NCBI GenBank assembly: GCA_963744255.1
Contig: CAVUSZ010000041.1
Location: 190,172-254,171 of the forward strand
Reading direction: 5' to 3'
Source: DATEDA01 sp963744255
GTDB lineage: Bacteria; Pseudomonadota; Gammaproteobacteria; Burkholderiales; SG8-39
Length of the DNA: 64,000 nt
Part shown: one piece after another, positions 50,482 through 59,736 of the stretch
Numbering within the stretch: the stretch's first letter is position 1
How the letters are laid out: each line of letters opens with the position of its first letter
Notes under the pieces: generated by a model
Database searches by the model: none
Told to the model about the DNA's origin: nothing
The model's input: the letters and a program-made list of their open reading frames with translations, nothing else
Made by a program: the position numbers and the translations under genes

Positions 50482-52173
50482 ATGGTTCGAACGCTGGTCG
50501 ATGCCCTCTCGAAGTTGCCGCGCGGCGCTGCGCGCGGCTTTCGCTTCGTCACCGTTCGCGGGGAGGAGCGCTATTATCCCCATGAGGCGCTCGAGCGCGA
50601 GGCGCGCCGGCGCGCCGCGAAGCTCGCGCAGCTCGGCTTGCGGAAGGGCGAGCGCCTCGCGCTCGCCATCGCCGATCGCGAGGAGTTCGTGCTGAGCTTT
50701 CTGGGGGCGGCCGTGGCCGGTCTCGTCGCGGTGCCGATCCATCCGCGCGTCAGCTTCAACTTCAAGACCAGGCAAAGCTACGCCGAGACCGTGAGCCACA
50801 TCGTGCGCTCGGCGGGCGCGCGAATGCTGCTGACGCCCGCCTCCTCCAGGGAGGCGATCGAAGGGGCGCTCGCTTCCGACACCGGCCTGGAACGTGTCCT
50901 CTTGGTCGAGGAGTTCCTTGCCGGCGAGCCGCCCGCGACCGAGTTCCCCCAGGTGAACCCGGATGACCTCTGCTTCCTGCAGTACACCTCCGGCAGCACC
51001 TCGCTTCCGAAGGGTGTCATGGTCACCCACGGCAACCTCGTCGCCAACGCCGAAGCGTTCCGCGGGCCGAAGGGCCTGGACCTGCGCCGCGAGGACGTCG
51101 CGATCAGCTGGTTGCCGCTGTATCACGACATGGGGTTGATCGGGTTCGTCCTCGACACGCTGATTTGCGACCTTCCCACGGTGCTGCTCGCGACCGAGGC
51201 GTTCGTGCGCCGGCCCGGAGTCTGGATGGAAGCGATGAGCAAGTACGGGGGCACCATCACGTTCGCGCCCAACTTCGCCTATGCGCTCGCCGCGCGACGC
51301 ACGCGCGACGAGGATCTCGCCGGGCTGGATCTCAGCCGGCTGCGCGTGGCGGGCTGCGGCGCGGAGCCGATCAACGCGGACGTGATGCGCCAGTTCTGCG
51401 CGCGCTTCGCCGCGGTCGGGTTTCGTCCCGAAGCGCTGTTGCCGTGCTATGGCATGGCCGAGGCGACGCTCGCCATCACGTTCCACGATTACGACCAGCC
51501 GATCGTCACCGACACCGTTTACGCCTCGACACTGAGCATCGGCAAGGCGGTACCCGCCAAGCGCGACGCCGGGCTGCGCACGGTTGAACTGGTCGGCTGC
51601 GGGCACCCTTTCCCCGGCCATGAGCTGCGCGTCGTCGATGAATCCGGGCGACCGCTGCCCGAGCGTTCCGTGGGCGAGATCATCAGCCGCGGACCGAGCA
51701 CCACGCCGGGCTACTTCGGGCAACCGGAGGCCACGGCGAACGGGTACCGCGATGGCTGGTTGCATACCGGCGACCTCGGCTATGTCGCCGGCGGCCAGCT
51801 CTACATCTGCGGCCGCAGCAAGGATCTGATCATCATTCATGGCGCGAATTACTATCCGCAGGACATCGAATGGGCCGTGGCAGAGGTCCCCGGCGTGCAG
51901 CGCGGTGCGGTCGTGGCGTTCAGCGTGATGCGCGACGGCGAGGAGACATTGATCGTCTGCGCGGAAGGGAAGGCGCCCGACGCGGTCGCGCTCAAGCGCG
52001 CGATCGCGGAGAAGGTCGCAGAAAGCGCCGGCCTCAGAGCTGCTCAGGTCGCCGTCGTTCAGGTCGGAAGCCTGCCCAAGACCTCCAGCGGAAAGGCGCA
52101 GCGGCGCAAGACCAAGGCGCAATTCGAGGCCGGCGAGCTGGAAGAGCACGTGCCGCAGGCGGTGACGGCATAG
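50482..52173 (+). CDS. Fatty acyl-AMP ligase, stand-alone
   Basis: A 563-residue FAAL with intact motifs: CFLQYTSGSTSLPKGVMVTHGNL (A3), SWLPLYHDMGLIGFVLDTL (FAAL-type), LLPCYGMAEATLAI (A5), LHTGDLGYVAGGQLYICGRSKDLIIIHGANYYPQDIEW (A7-A8) and LPKTSSGKAQRRKTKAQF (A10). Unlike the FAAL at 26 kb it has no carrier domain. It should adenylate a free fatty acid and hand it to a separate carrier protein, which is not present in this small locus. It begins with ATG at 50482 and is followed two bases after its stop by the methyltransferase-like gene, indicating one operon. Two different FAAL genes in one window is notable. Confidence 0.94.
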   Translation: MVRTLVDALSKLPRGAARGFRFVTVRGEERYYPHEALEREARRRAAKLAQLGLRKGERLALAIADREEFVLSFLGAAVAGLVAVPIHPRVSFNFKTRQSYAETVSHIVRSAGARMLLTPASSREAIEGALASDTGLERVLLVEEFLAGEPPATEFPQVNPDDLCFLQYTSGSTSLPKGVMVTHGNLVANAEAFRGPKGLDLRREDVAISWLPLYHDMGLIGFVLDTLICDLPTVLLATEAFVRRPGVWMEAMSKYGGTITFAPNFAYALAARRTRDEDLAGLDLSRLRVAGCGAEPINADVMRQFCARFAAVGFRPEALLPCYGMAEATLAITFHDYDQPIVTDTVYASTLSIGKAVPAKRDAGLRTVELVGCGHPFPGHELRVVDESGRPLPERSVGEIISRGPSTTPGYFGQPEATANGYRDGWLHTGDLGYVAGGQLYICGRSKDLIIIHGANYYPQDIEWAVAEVPGVQRGAVVAFSVMRDGEETLIVCAEGKAPDAVALKRAIAEKVAESAGLRAAQVAVVQVGSLPKTSSGKAQRRKTKAQFEAGELEEHVPQAVTA

Positions 52174-52175
52174 CG

Positions 52176-52996
52176 ATGCGCCGCGTCCATCTCCTCGAGA
52201 TCGAAGGCCAGCCGTGGTGCCCGGGGCCCGTCTGGGACGGCGGTACGGACTGGTTGCACTTAATGGCGAGCACGCACCAGGCATTCGACGCCATTGCGCC
52301 GAAGCTGCGCGGTGCGATGCGGCGGTCCGGGTCCGATCGGATCGTCGATCTCTGCTCCGGCGGCGGCGGTCCGTGGCTGAGCCTCGCGCCGCTCCTCGCC
52401 CGGTCCGGAAGGGCGGAGGTGACGCTGACCGACCTCTACCCGAACCGCAATGCGTCGCGCCGCATCCGGGCGGACTCCGCCGGAAGCGTCGAGTACTGCG
52501 CGGAACCGGTCGATGCGACCGACGTTCCGGCCGGGCTCGCGGGGACGCGCACCCTCGTCAGAGCGTTCCATCACTTCCGTCCCCGCGAGGCGCGGGCCGA
52601 TGCAGTGGCGAAACGCCGGCCGATCGTGGTCGTCGAGGGCAGCGACAGCCGCTTGCTCGGCATCGCGTTGATCCTCCTCATGCCGCTCGCGATGCTCGCG
52701 CTGACGTGCGCATTCGACCGTTCCGCTGGTCGCGGCTGATCTTCACTTACGTGCTGCCCGCGATTCCCCTGCTCGTCCTCGTCGACAGCATCGTCTCTAT
52801 GCTGCGCATCTACAGCCCGCGCGAGCTGCGCGAGATGGTCGGGGGCGTTGCGGGCCACGAGCCTTTCGAATGGGACATCGGCACGCAACCGGTCCGCGGC
52901 TCGCCCATCGGGCTCACGTACCTCGTCGGGGTGCCGCGAACCGAAGCCGCGCAGGTCGTCCCGCCCGCCCCGCGGACATCACCGGGTTCCCGCTGA
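52176..52996 (+). CDS. SAM-dependent methyltransferase-like protein with one frameshift
   Basis: A class I methyltransferase-like gene. The SAM-binding segment is RIVDLCSGGGGPWLSL (about 50-65), followed by VTLTDLYPN (acidic residue that would hold the ribose), VDATDVPAGL and RTLVRAFHHFRPREAR. Near 52722 the frame breaks: the text continues in another frame as PFRWSRLIFTYVLPAIPLLVLVDSIVSMLRIYSPRELREMV and then IGTQPVRGSPIGLTYLVG, ending at 52996. The C-terminal part contains a hydrophobic segment, so the protein may sit at the membrane. A single-base error or a real frameshift would explain it. The stop overlaps the next start (TGATG). The substrate is unknown. Confidence 0.65.
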
Positions 52997-53778
52997 TGGC
53001 GAGTGCGTCGATGACATCGAGCCGCTGCCCGCGCCCCAGCGCGTTGATCCGGTCCCTTCCCGTCGAGGGGACGCCGGTCGAGCGGCTCGTCGGCGAAACA
53101 CGGCAGCGCGTCAGGCAGATCCTCCATGGCCGCTCCGACCGGCTGCTCGTCGTGATCGGACCGTGCTCGATACACGACCCCGAGGCCGCGCTCGAGTACG
53201 CTCGCCGCCTCGCCGACCAGCGTCGACGGCACGCTGCGGACCTCGAGATCGTGATGCGCGCGTATCTGGAGAAGCCGCGCACCACCATCGGCTGGAAAGG
53301 GCTAATCAACGACCCATACCTGGACGGCAGCGGCCGCATCGGCGACGGACTGCGCATCGCACGCGATCTCCTGGTTCGCATCAACCGGGCCGGGACCCCC
53401 TCCGGCTCGGAGTTCCTGGATACGCTCTCGCCCCATTACATCGGCGACCTGATCAGCTGGGGCGCGATCGGGGCGCGCACCACCGAGTCCCAGGTCCACC
53501 GCGAGCTCGCCTCGGGGCTTCCCATACCGATCGGCTTCAAGAACGGCACCGACGGCAACGTGAAGGTCGCGCTCGACGCGATCCTTGCGGCGCGCGAGCG
53601 CCATCACCGTCTCGCGATCGGCAAGACCGGACGGGTGACGATCGTGGAGATGCCCGGGAACGGCGACTGCCACATCGTCCTGCGCGGCGGGAAGCAGCCG
53701 AACTACGACGCGCGGAGCGTGGCCGCGGCGTGCGAACAGCTCGCGGCCTCGGGATTGCGCGAACACCTCTCCGTCGGG
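52996..53778 (+). pseudogene. DAHP synthase (AroG type), C-terminally truncated
   Basis: The first enzyme of the shikimate pathway (PEP plus erythrose 4-phosphate), class I-alpha. The sequence is convincing: LLVVIGPCSIHDPEAALEYA, IVMRAYLEKPRTTIGWKGLINDP, GSEFLDTLSPHYIGDLISWGAIGARTTESQVHREL, GFKNGTDGNVKVALDAI and CHIVLRGGKQPNYDARSV. It breaks off after ASGLREHLSV at about residue 260, where MIDFSHANS should follow, so the C-terminal metal ligands (His, Glu, Asp) are gone. The frame runs on into antisense of the protease gene until 54003. The start codon overlaps the previous stop. It is probably inactive and acquired or cut during the rearrangement. Confidence 0.8.
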
Positions 53779-53864
53779 AAACCGCGGCGGTGCAGTGTTG
53801 AGCCCTCTGCGCCCGCGGTAAACGCCGCCTCGAGCTCGTTTTCGAGGCTGCGCCGCGGCCGTCG

Positions 53865-55862
53865 TCAGACCCGCATCTCGAGCGACAGCATGCGGATGCG
53901 CCCGGTGTCGGCCTGCTCCCTGTCCGACACGATCAGCGTCCAGGTGCCCGCGGGCGGCTTGCCGCGGAGTGCGGCGAGTGCCGGCGTGCTAACCGCGTCG
54001 TAAGTGCGGTTCAGGTTCTGGGTGCCCCGCCCCTCGCGGTCGTGGAGCGTGATCGCGTCCACCCCGGTCGCCGCCGGCGGCTTGATCTGCACCACGAGGT
54101 CGCCGATGAACGTGTGCTCGATGCCGACCGTGACGCGCACCTCGATGAGCGGATCGGTCTCGCCGACGCCTAGCGTGGCGCGTGCGGTTTTCAGGTCGCG
54201 GATCGCGACGTTGCGGATCGCCGTCGCGGTGACGACGTTGCCGGCGTCGGCCGGCACCGCGAGCTCCACCGAGCGGCGCGCGTTGAGTCGCCCGAAGCCG
54301 TACAGCGGGCTACGGCCGCTCGCGTCATAGTTGCCGCCCGGGCGGTCAATCTGGTCGCAGGAGCGCTTCAGGATGTCCCGCACCTCGTCGCCGCGGAGCT
54401 GCGGGTTGCGGGCGAGGACGAGCGCCGCCACGCCGGCCGCGCCGGGGCACGCGCTCGACGTGCCGCCGAAGTCGTTCGCGTAGTTGCCCGCGGCGTCGCC
54501 GAGCCGCTGGTCGCCCGGGTTGTAGCCGGCGTTACCCGAGCGGTCCGTGGTCCAGATGCCGGTGGTGAGCGACGCGAAGCCATGGTTGCTCGGGAACGCG
54601 CACCAGACGGCGGCGCCGAAGTCGCTGTACGCGCTCTTCTTCCCGCGGTCGTTGCATGCGGCGACCGCGATCACCTGCGGATTGGCCGCGTAGCCGTCGT
54701 TGTCGACGCTCTCGTTGCCGTTGCCGGCGGCGAAGAGCACGACGCAACCGCGGCCGCCGCGCCCGTTCCGCACGGCGTCGTCGATCGCGAGGCGCGTCGA
54801 GTCGGGCAGCGCGACCCGCTCGTCGTGCACCGGATCCGCGGGATCGGTGAAGTCGCCGTCCTCGGGACCCCAGCTGCACGAGATCACGTCCGCGCCGTTC
54901 TGCGCCGCCCAGCGGAAGGCGTTCGCCTCGGCCATCGAGCCGAGCCCCGACATGAGCCGGATCGGCATCAGCCGGGCGCGCGGCGCGACGCCGGAACCGG
55001 AGAAGTTCCCGTCGCCGCAGGCGACCCCGGCACAGGCGGTGCCGTGGTTCTCGCCGCTGCCGGGACGCGGATTGGCGGTGCCGCGGGTCGCATCGCGCGG
55101 CGCCACGATCTTGGCGGCGGAGCGGAACTCCTCGTGGTCGATGTCGATCCCGGTGTCGATGACCGCGATCGTGACGTTCTCGCCCTGCGAGAGCGCCCAC
55201 GCCGAGACGACGTTCGCGTGCGCGTCGATGGCGGCGCCGTCTATCGTGGTGCGCTGCAGATGCCATTGCCGCGCGAACGCGGCGCGCGCGCGCACCCGGC
55301 GGACCAGCTCGGGGTGGCAGAGCTCGACCGCGTCGTGGTCGAGGAGCCGCTCGGCGAGCCCGAACACCTCGGTGCCGATGCCCTGCTTCGCGCCGACGAA
55401 GAACGCGTTCCGCGCGAACGGCAGCTGCTGCTTGACCGCGAGCCTGAACCGCTTGAGCAGCGCACGGCAGGAGCGGGGCCCGGTGTCGTCGTCGAACTTG
55501 ACGAACAGGTTCTCGGTGTAGAGCACCGGCGACTTCGAGGTCCGGTCGACGAGCACGCGGCCTGCGAACTCGAGCGCCTTCTCGCGCTTGAGCACCTTCC
55601 GTGCGCGATCTCGCGATGCGGTCGCGCGCGACCCGATGCGCCGGGCCGCCGGTCGCAGCACTTCGACGCCTGCGTCCGGGAAGCGGAGGTCGACCTCGTA
55701 TCCCGCCAGGATCGCCCGCGCCTCGGCCGAGAGCGGGATGCGGTCCGGCCGGGTCGGGTCGGCGATTGCGCCGCGGCTCACGCTGCGGACCGCAACGCAG
55801 TCCCTGCTGACGTCGAGGCTGACCTTCCTGCCCTTCCTGCCGCCGTAGCGCACCGTGTACAT
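53865..55862 (-). CDS. Subtilisin-like serine protease (S8) with prodomain and P-domain
   Basis: A 665-residue S8 protease. The catalytic triad is D236 in AVIDTGID, H273 in ENHGTACAGVA and S469 in FGGTSSACPG, with the oxyanion asparagine in FAAGNGN (about 381). Residues 1-190 form a large N-terminal region; the part at about 110-190 (SPVLYTENLFVKF, then HDAVELCHPELVRRV) looks like a fervidolysin-type propeptide. The C-terminal 130 residues (IRNVAIRDLKTARATL, HTFIGDLVVQI, GTWTLIVSD) form a proprotein-convertase P-domain. No signal peptide or membrane anchor is seen, so the enzyme may act inside the cell or leave by an unusual route. The gene is divergent from the prodomain-like gene, 82 bases away. 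Confidence 0.92.
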   Translation of the reverse strand: MYTVRYGGRKGRKVSLDVSRDCVAVRSVSRGAIADPTRPDRIPLSAEARAILAGYEVDLRFPDAGVEVLRPAARRIGSRATASRDRARKVLKREKALEFAGRVLVDRTSKSPVLYTENLFVKFDDDTGPRSCRALLKRFRLAVKQQLPFARNAFFVGAKQGIGTEVFGLAERLLDHDAVELCHPELVRRVRARAAFARQWHLQRTTIDGAAIDAHANVVSAWALSQGENVTIAVIDTGIDIDHEEFRSAAKIVAPRDATRGTANPRPGSGENHGTACAGVACGDGNFSGSGVAPRARLMPIRLMSGLGSMAEANAFRWAAQNGADVISCSWGPEDGDFTDPADPVHDERVALPDSTRLAIDDAVRNGRGGRGCVVLFAAGNGNESVDNDGYAANPQVIAVAACNDRGKKSAYSDFGAAVWCAFPSNHGFASLTTGIWTTDRSGNAGYNPGDQRLGDAAGNYANDFGGTSSACPGAAGVAALVLARNPQLRGDEVRDILKRSCDQIDRPGGNYDASGRSPLYGFGRLNARRSVELAVPADAGNVVTATAIRNVAIRDLKTARATLGVGETDPLIEVRVTVGIEHTFIGDLVVQIKPPAATGVDAITLHDREGRGTQNLNRTYDAVSTPALAALRGKPPAGTWTLIVSDREQADTGRIRMLSLEMRV

Positions 55863-55944
55863 GGCTCCCTCCTCGTAAGAACGTCCACCCTTCTATTTCG
55901 TCCCGTTCGCGCTGACAATCGCACTAACGGACTAGGCAGAGCAA

Positions 55945-56424
55945 GTGCGCGCAGCCTTCGAGGAGTTCCCCTCCCGTCTCGCCGGCATGGCCGACGGTGC
56001 GCCGCGCGAGTGGGTGGCGCTGGACGGGTGGCACGCGGTGCGCGGCGACGCGCTCCCCCCGGGAGCGGCGTTCACGCTGGAAGACGAGGGCGTCGCCGTG
56101 TATCGCGGCGTGCCGCCGGCCGCGCTCGAGCGCGCGGCGATCCCGGTCTACGGGGCGGGACCGAAGAGCCCGCCGCTCGTACCCACGGACCTCGTGTTCG
56201 TGCGCTTCGCGGAGGGTACGCCGGCCGACGGGCGCGGCGCCGACCTCGAGCGGGCCGGGTACGCGATCGCGGAGATCCCCGACTACGCGCCGCACGCAGC
56301 GTGGGTGAGGGCGAGATCGGGCTCGATTCGCGACGCGCTCGCCGGTCTGCCCCGCCTCCTCGTGCTGACGGGCGTCCGCACCGTCGAGCCGCAGCTCCTC
56401 GGCAGGCGCGTGCTGCGCCGCTGA
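55945..56424 (+). CDS. Prodomain-like protein, possible protease inhibitor or chaperone
   Basis: A 159-residue protein starting with GTG. Its C-terminal half (about 73-159: KSPPLVPTDLVFVRF, then GYAIAEIPDYAPHAAWV, DALAGLPRLLVLTGVRTVEPQ and RRVLRR) can be aligned with residues 109-190 of the adjacent protease (KSPVLYTENLFVKF, then FARNAFFVGA, GLAERLLDHDAVELCHPE and VRRV). Subtilisin propeptides act as folding chaperones and tight inhibitors, so a separate copy next to the protease could be an inhibitor in trans. The first half is acidic, without a known family (WVALDGWHAVRGDAL). No signal peptide. The similarity is read by eye and should be tested. Confidence 0.6.
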   Translation: MRAAFEEFPSRLAGMADGAPREWVALDGWHAVRGDALPPGAAFTLEDEGVAVYRGVPPAALERAAIPVYGAGPKSPPLVPTDLVFVRFAEGTPADGRGADLERAGYAIAEIPDYAPHAAWVRARSGSIRDALAGLPRLLVLTGVRTVEPQLLGRRVLRR

Positions 56425-56511
56425 GCGCGCATCACGCTCGTCCGCATGGGCCGCACCCCCCTTGTGCGGTGGGACCCCGGGCCGCAGGCCCACTTTGCTA
56501 CGATTGCCCAC

Positions 56512-58341
56512 ATGCAACAGTCCGGGCACGCCCAAGGGAAGCGACCGAGCGCCCAGTTCCGGTCGACCGGCAAGCTGCGGATCGGCGATGACTGGAACGC
56601 GATCACCATCATCGCGCTGTCACAGGAGAATCCCCTGAAGGCCGTGGCCGAGTTCGTCGAAAACGCGATCGACGCGGGTGCGCGGAACGTCACCATCATG
56701 CGCGGCCGGGAGCGCGGCGAGCACTACCTCATGGTCGCCGACGACGGAGCCGGCGTCCCGAGGGATCAGGACGGTGTCCCCGATTTCCGCTATGTCGCGA
56801 CCCACATCTGTGACTCGATCAAGCGGCGCCTGAAGACGAACGGCGCCCGGGGCATCCAGGGCGAGTTCGGGATCGGGTTGCTCTCGTTCTGGACGGTCGG
56901 GGAGGAGCTCGCCATGTCCTCGCCCGGAGCCGACGGGCGCACTTATGAGATGCGGATGAGGAAAGGTGACCCGAGCTACAGCGTCACGACCCGCCACGCG
57001 CTCGTGCAGGAGACGGGTACCCGCCTCAGGGTCCGGCCGCTCCTGCCTGGCGTCCGGCAGCTCTCGGGCGAGAAGATCCAGTGGTACCTTGCCTCGGAGC
57101 TCCGCGAGCGGATCCGCTCCTCCGCCGTCAACATCCGCGTGATCGATCGGCACGCACGCAAGGAGTTCGTCGTCGTGCCGCGGCAGTTTGCAGGCGAGCT
57201 GCTGCACCATTTGCCGGTGCCGGCGACCGCACGCGGCGAGGCGTATCTCGAGCTGTATCTCAGTTCCCCCGATCCCGGAAACGCCGTCGGCCTCTATCGG
57301 TCGGGCACCCGGATCCTCGGCGCCGTCACCGAGCTCGAGGCGTTTCGACGGGCGCCGTGGACTTCGGGATACCTGCAAGGCATCGTGGACGTGCCGTTTC
57401 TCAACCTCACTCCCGCGACGCGGAGCGGCGTGATCCACGATGCGGCGCTCGAGGCGTTCGTCGCGGCGATGCTCCCGGTCGAGGAGCGGCTGACCGCCCT
57501 CATCGAGGAGCAGAAACGCGCGGAGGAAGAGCGCACCAGCCGGGACACGCTGCGCGCAATCCAGCGCGCGTTCCGGGAAGCGATGATCTCGCTCCCGAAC
57601 GAAGACTACGACTGGTTCGATGTCGCCGCGCGCCAGCGGGGCACGACTGGCGCGGGAGGCGCATCGCCCGACGCACCGGAGACGGATGGCGTGGCGCTGC
57701 TAGACGGCGGCGAAGAGGAACCCGTATCCAGGCAGCGCCAGTTCTTCGACTATGCCGGGCCGCTGCACAGCGTGCGGATCGCCCCGGCTTCGTGCACTCT
57801 AGCGGTGGGTGCGAGCCGAAGCTTCCGCGCGGTCGCGCGCGATGCGAGCCGGCGACCGATCGAGGACGGGGTGGAGTTCGCCTGGCGGATCGTCGAGGGC
57901 GCGGGCCGACTGCAAATCCGCACGGGCGAGTTCGTAGCCTTCATCGCGCCGGACGAGCCGTGCCTCGTGCGGCTCGGGGTGATCGCCCGGCAGGGCGACG
58001 CGATCTGCGAGGCCGAGGCGTTGGTGACGGTTACCGACAGCCTGCTCCCGGAAACGAAAGAACGCACCGCGAACCGACAGGGGCTACCCGGATACACGCT
58101 CGAGCACGCGCCCGGCAAGCTTTGGCGCTCGCGCTACGACGCGGAGCGTAACCTGATCGTGGTGAACAGCGGCCACCGCGACTTCATATTCGCCTCGCGC
58201 GCGAAGGGGCTGAAGCTGCGCTACCTCATGCGGCTCTACTCGAAGGAGATGGTGCGCAAGAACTTCCCCGGCGCACCTGCCGAGCAGCTCCTCGATCGCC
58301 TGATCGAGCTGTCGCTCTACACCGAGGAGCACCTGCGCTAG
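56512..58341 (+). CDS. GHKL ATPase (Hsp90/MutL/MORC-like) with C-terminal beta-domain
   Basis: A 609-residue protein. The N-terminal 200 residues form a Bergerat ATP-binding fold: N-box AEFVENAIDAGARN (about 46-59), G1 VADDGAGVP (about 75-83) and G2 GIQGEFGIGLLSFWTVG (about 116-132). A transducer-like domain follows (NLTPATRSGVIHD), then a charged helix (ALIEEQKRAEEERTSRDTLRAIQ), an Ig-like segment near 420-510 (SVRIAPASCTLAVGASRSFRAVA) and a helical tail. ATP binding is expected. GHKL proteins of this mosaic type act in DNA repair, chaperoning or predicted defence. The start at 56512 is preferred to an upstream frame that lacks a ribosome site. It overlaps the next gene by one base. Confidence 0.82.
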   Translation: MQQSGHAQGKRPSAQFRSTGKLRIGDDWNAITIIALSQENPLKAVAEFVENAIDAGARNVTIMRGRERGEHYLMVADDGAGVPRDQDGVPDFRYVATHICDSIKRRLKTNGARGIQGEFGIGLLSFWTVGEELAMSSPGADGRTYEMRMRKGDPSYSVTTRHALVQETGTRLRVRPLLPGVRQLSGEKIQWYLASELRERIRSSAVNIRVIDRHARKEFVVVPRQFAGELLHHLPVPATARGEAYLELYLSSPDPGNAVGLYRSGTRILGAVTELEAFRRAPWTSGYLQGIVDVPFLNLTPATRSGVIHDAALEAFVAAMLPVEERLTALIEEQKRAEEERTSRDTLRAIQRAFREAMISLPNEDYDWFDVAARQRGTTGAGGASPDAPETDGVALLDGGEEEPVSRQRQFFDYAGPLHSVRIAPASCTLAVGASRSFRAVARDASRRPIEDGVEFAWRIVEGAGRLQIRTGEFVAFIAPDEPCLVRLGVIARQGDAICEAEALVTVTDSLLPETKERTANRQGLPGYTLEHAPGKLWRSRYDAERNLIVVNSGHRDFIFASRAKGLKLRYLMRLYSKEMVRKNFPGAPAEQLLDRLIELSLYTEEHLR

Positions 58342-59249
58342 TGGGCGAGCGGCTCGAGGCGAGCGGCCAGCTCGATCTCTTTCTCGACTCAAGGGCGGTC
58401 ACGCTCGCAAACGAGGCGATCGACGCTGTCGCGACGCGCGATGCGGCCCGCGCCGCGGCGAGCATCAACAAACTGCGGCGCGAGGCGCCCGACAGCTCGA
58501 GCCTGCCTGCCCTGGAGACCTTGGCCGGCGCGCTCGCCGCCTGGCGCCGTCCCGCGACCGATGCCGCGGCGATCGTCCGGGCGGTGGAGTGGCTCGACGA
58601 GGAGATCCTGCCTGCAGCCGGGCGCGCGCTCGGATCGCTCGCGCAGGCGTTCGTCGGCGCCTTCTTTCACGAGCTTGCCGATGCGGCGCGGGGACTTGCG
58701 TATGAGCCAGCGCGGCCCGCGGCACATCGGGCATGGCTGTGTTTACGATGCGGTGAGTGGGCCGACGCGGAGGAGGCCGCGCACGCGATCCCCGGCTCGG
58801 CCGAGAATCCGGATGCGCTGCATTGGCTCTGCGTGGCGCGCTACCGCCAAGGCGGCCTGATCGCCGCTAGGACTTCGCTCTTCGCACTCGCCTGGCGCGC
58901 GCCAGGGCGGGTCGCTCTGACGCTCGCCGAACTGGGCGACGAGTTGCTCGATCGGGACTGGCGGGCCTTCGAGCGCGCCTGCGAGTGGGAAAGTGTCGAG
59001 GACGCCGGCCTGCCTGCGTGGTTCCCCGCGTGGTATCTGCTCGAACACCCGGTGGTCGGCAACGACATGGACGCCGCTGATTTTCCGGATTCCCCGCCGG
59101 CCGCAGCAGCGCGCCTGCTGCTGCACCTCGTGGCAATGGAAAAACGCGGCGACTGGCGGAAGCTCGCTGTGCAGCGTGAGGGGTTGCGCTGCCTGAACCC
59201 CGACCTCTTCGCGCTCTACATGGCGCGGCGTGCGGTGCAGTACCTCTGA
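58341..59249 (+). CDS. Helical-repeat protein coupled to the GHKL ATPase
   Basis: A 302-residue, alanine- and leucine-rich protein, almost entirely helical, with paired helices that resemble TPR units (EAIDAVATRDAARAAASINKL, ALHWLCVARYRQGGLIAARTSLFAL). It also has a Trp-rich stretch (AWFPAWYLLEHPVV). The GTG start shares one base with the TAG stop of the ATPase, so translation is coupled and the two proteins probably act together. The protein begins GERLEASGQLDLFLDSRAV. It has no signal peptide and no recognised family. It could be a scaffold or substrate adaptor for the ATPase. Confidence 0.7.
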   Translation: MGERLEASGQLDLFLDSRAVTLANEAIDAVATRDAARAAASINKLRREAPDSSSLPALETLAGALAAWRRPATDAAAIVRAVEWLDEEILPAAGRALGSLAQAFVGAFFHELADAARGLAYEPARPAAHRAWLCLRCGEWADAEEAAHAIPGSAENPDALHWLCVARYRQGGLIAARTSLFALAWRAPGRVALTLAELGDELLDRDWRAFERACEWESVEDAGLPAWFPAWYLLEHPVVGNDMDAADFPDSPPAAAARLLLHLVAMEKRGDWRKLAVQREGLRCLNPDLFALYMARRAVQYL

Positions 59250-59390
59250 GGTCGCGACCCAACGTGCCGCGCTCCGCGAGCGGTGTCTCGGAAACTGCCA
59301 GAGCCGGCAGAGCCACGACGAGGAAGGACACGCCACACTCGACGCGAAGGAGCCGATGACGGGCGCGGGAGCCCGGTGTGTTGCGCGCTG

Positions 59391-59567
59391 CTAGCTGTTG
59401 GGCAGCAGAACCTGCGGTCGCTCGAGAGCGACTCTTTCCTGTGCGTCCCGGACGATCCGCTGGCTGACTCGATTCCAGTTCAGGCGCATCGCCTCGGCCG
59501 AGATCGCGAGATCACGGGCGTTGTCGTGCGGTGCATTCGGGCTCGACATCATTCTTGTGAGTTCCAT
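59391..59567 (-). CDS. Hypothetical protein, 58 residues
   Basis: A small frame with natural-looking codon use and helix-like text (HDNARDLAISAEAMRLNWNRVSQRIV, then RDAQERVALERPQVLLPNS). The ATG at 59567 is chosen because GGCGG lies ten bases upstream; longer forms start further up without a ribosome site. It is on the same strand as the cold-shock gene upstream, beyond a hairpin. No family is recognised. The rest of 59250-59736 holds nothing clear. Confidence 0.4.
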   Translation of the reverse strand: MELTRMMSSPNAPHDNARDLAISAEAMRLNWNRVSQRIVRDAQERVALERPQVLLPNS

Positions 59568-59700
59568 GTTTCGTACCGCCTGCCGACTCGCCCCAAGTCG
59601 GAGCAAACGCATCATAGTCGATCGGGGCCCGCTATTGCGGGCTTGTTTCGATGACGCTCGAGCACGCGATCCCATGGCGTTTCGGCCACGCTTCGCGCCG

Positions 59701-59723
59701 CTGCCCCCTCGCCGAGGGGGCAG
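59701..59723 (-). terminator. Hairpin downstream of the cold-shock gene
   Basis: CTGCCCCC and GGGGGCAG form an eight-base stem around a seven-base loop, 14 bases after the csp stop in the minus direction. No T-run follows, so this may be a weak terminator or an mRNA-stabilising structure. Confidence 0.45.
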
Positions 59724-59736
59724 CAGGTACGCGGCG

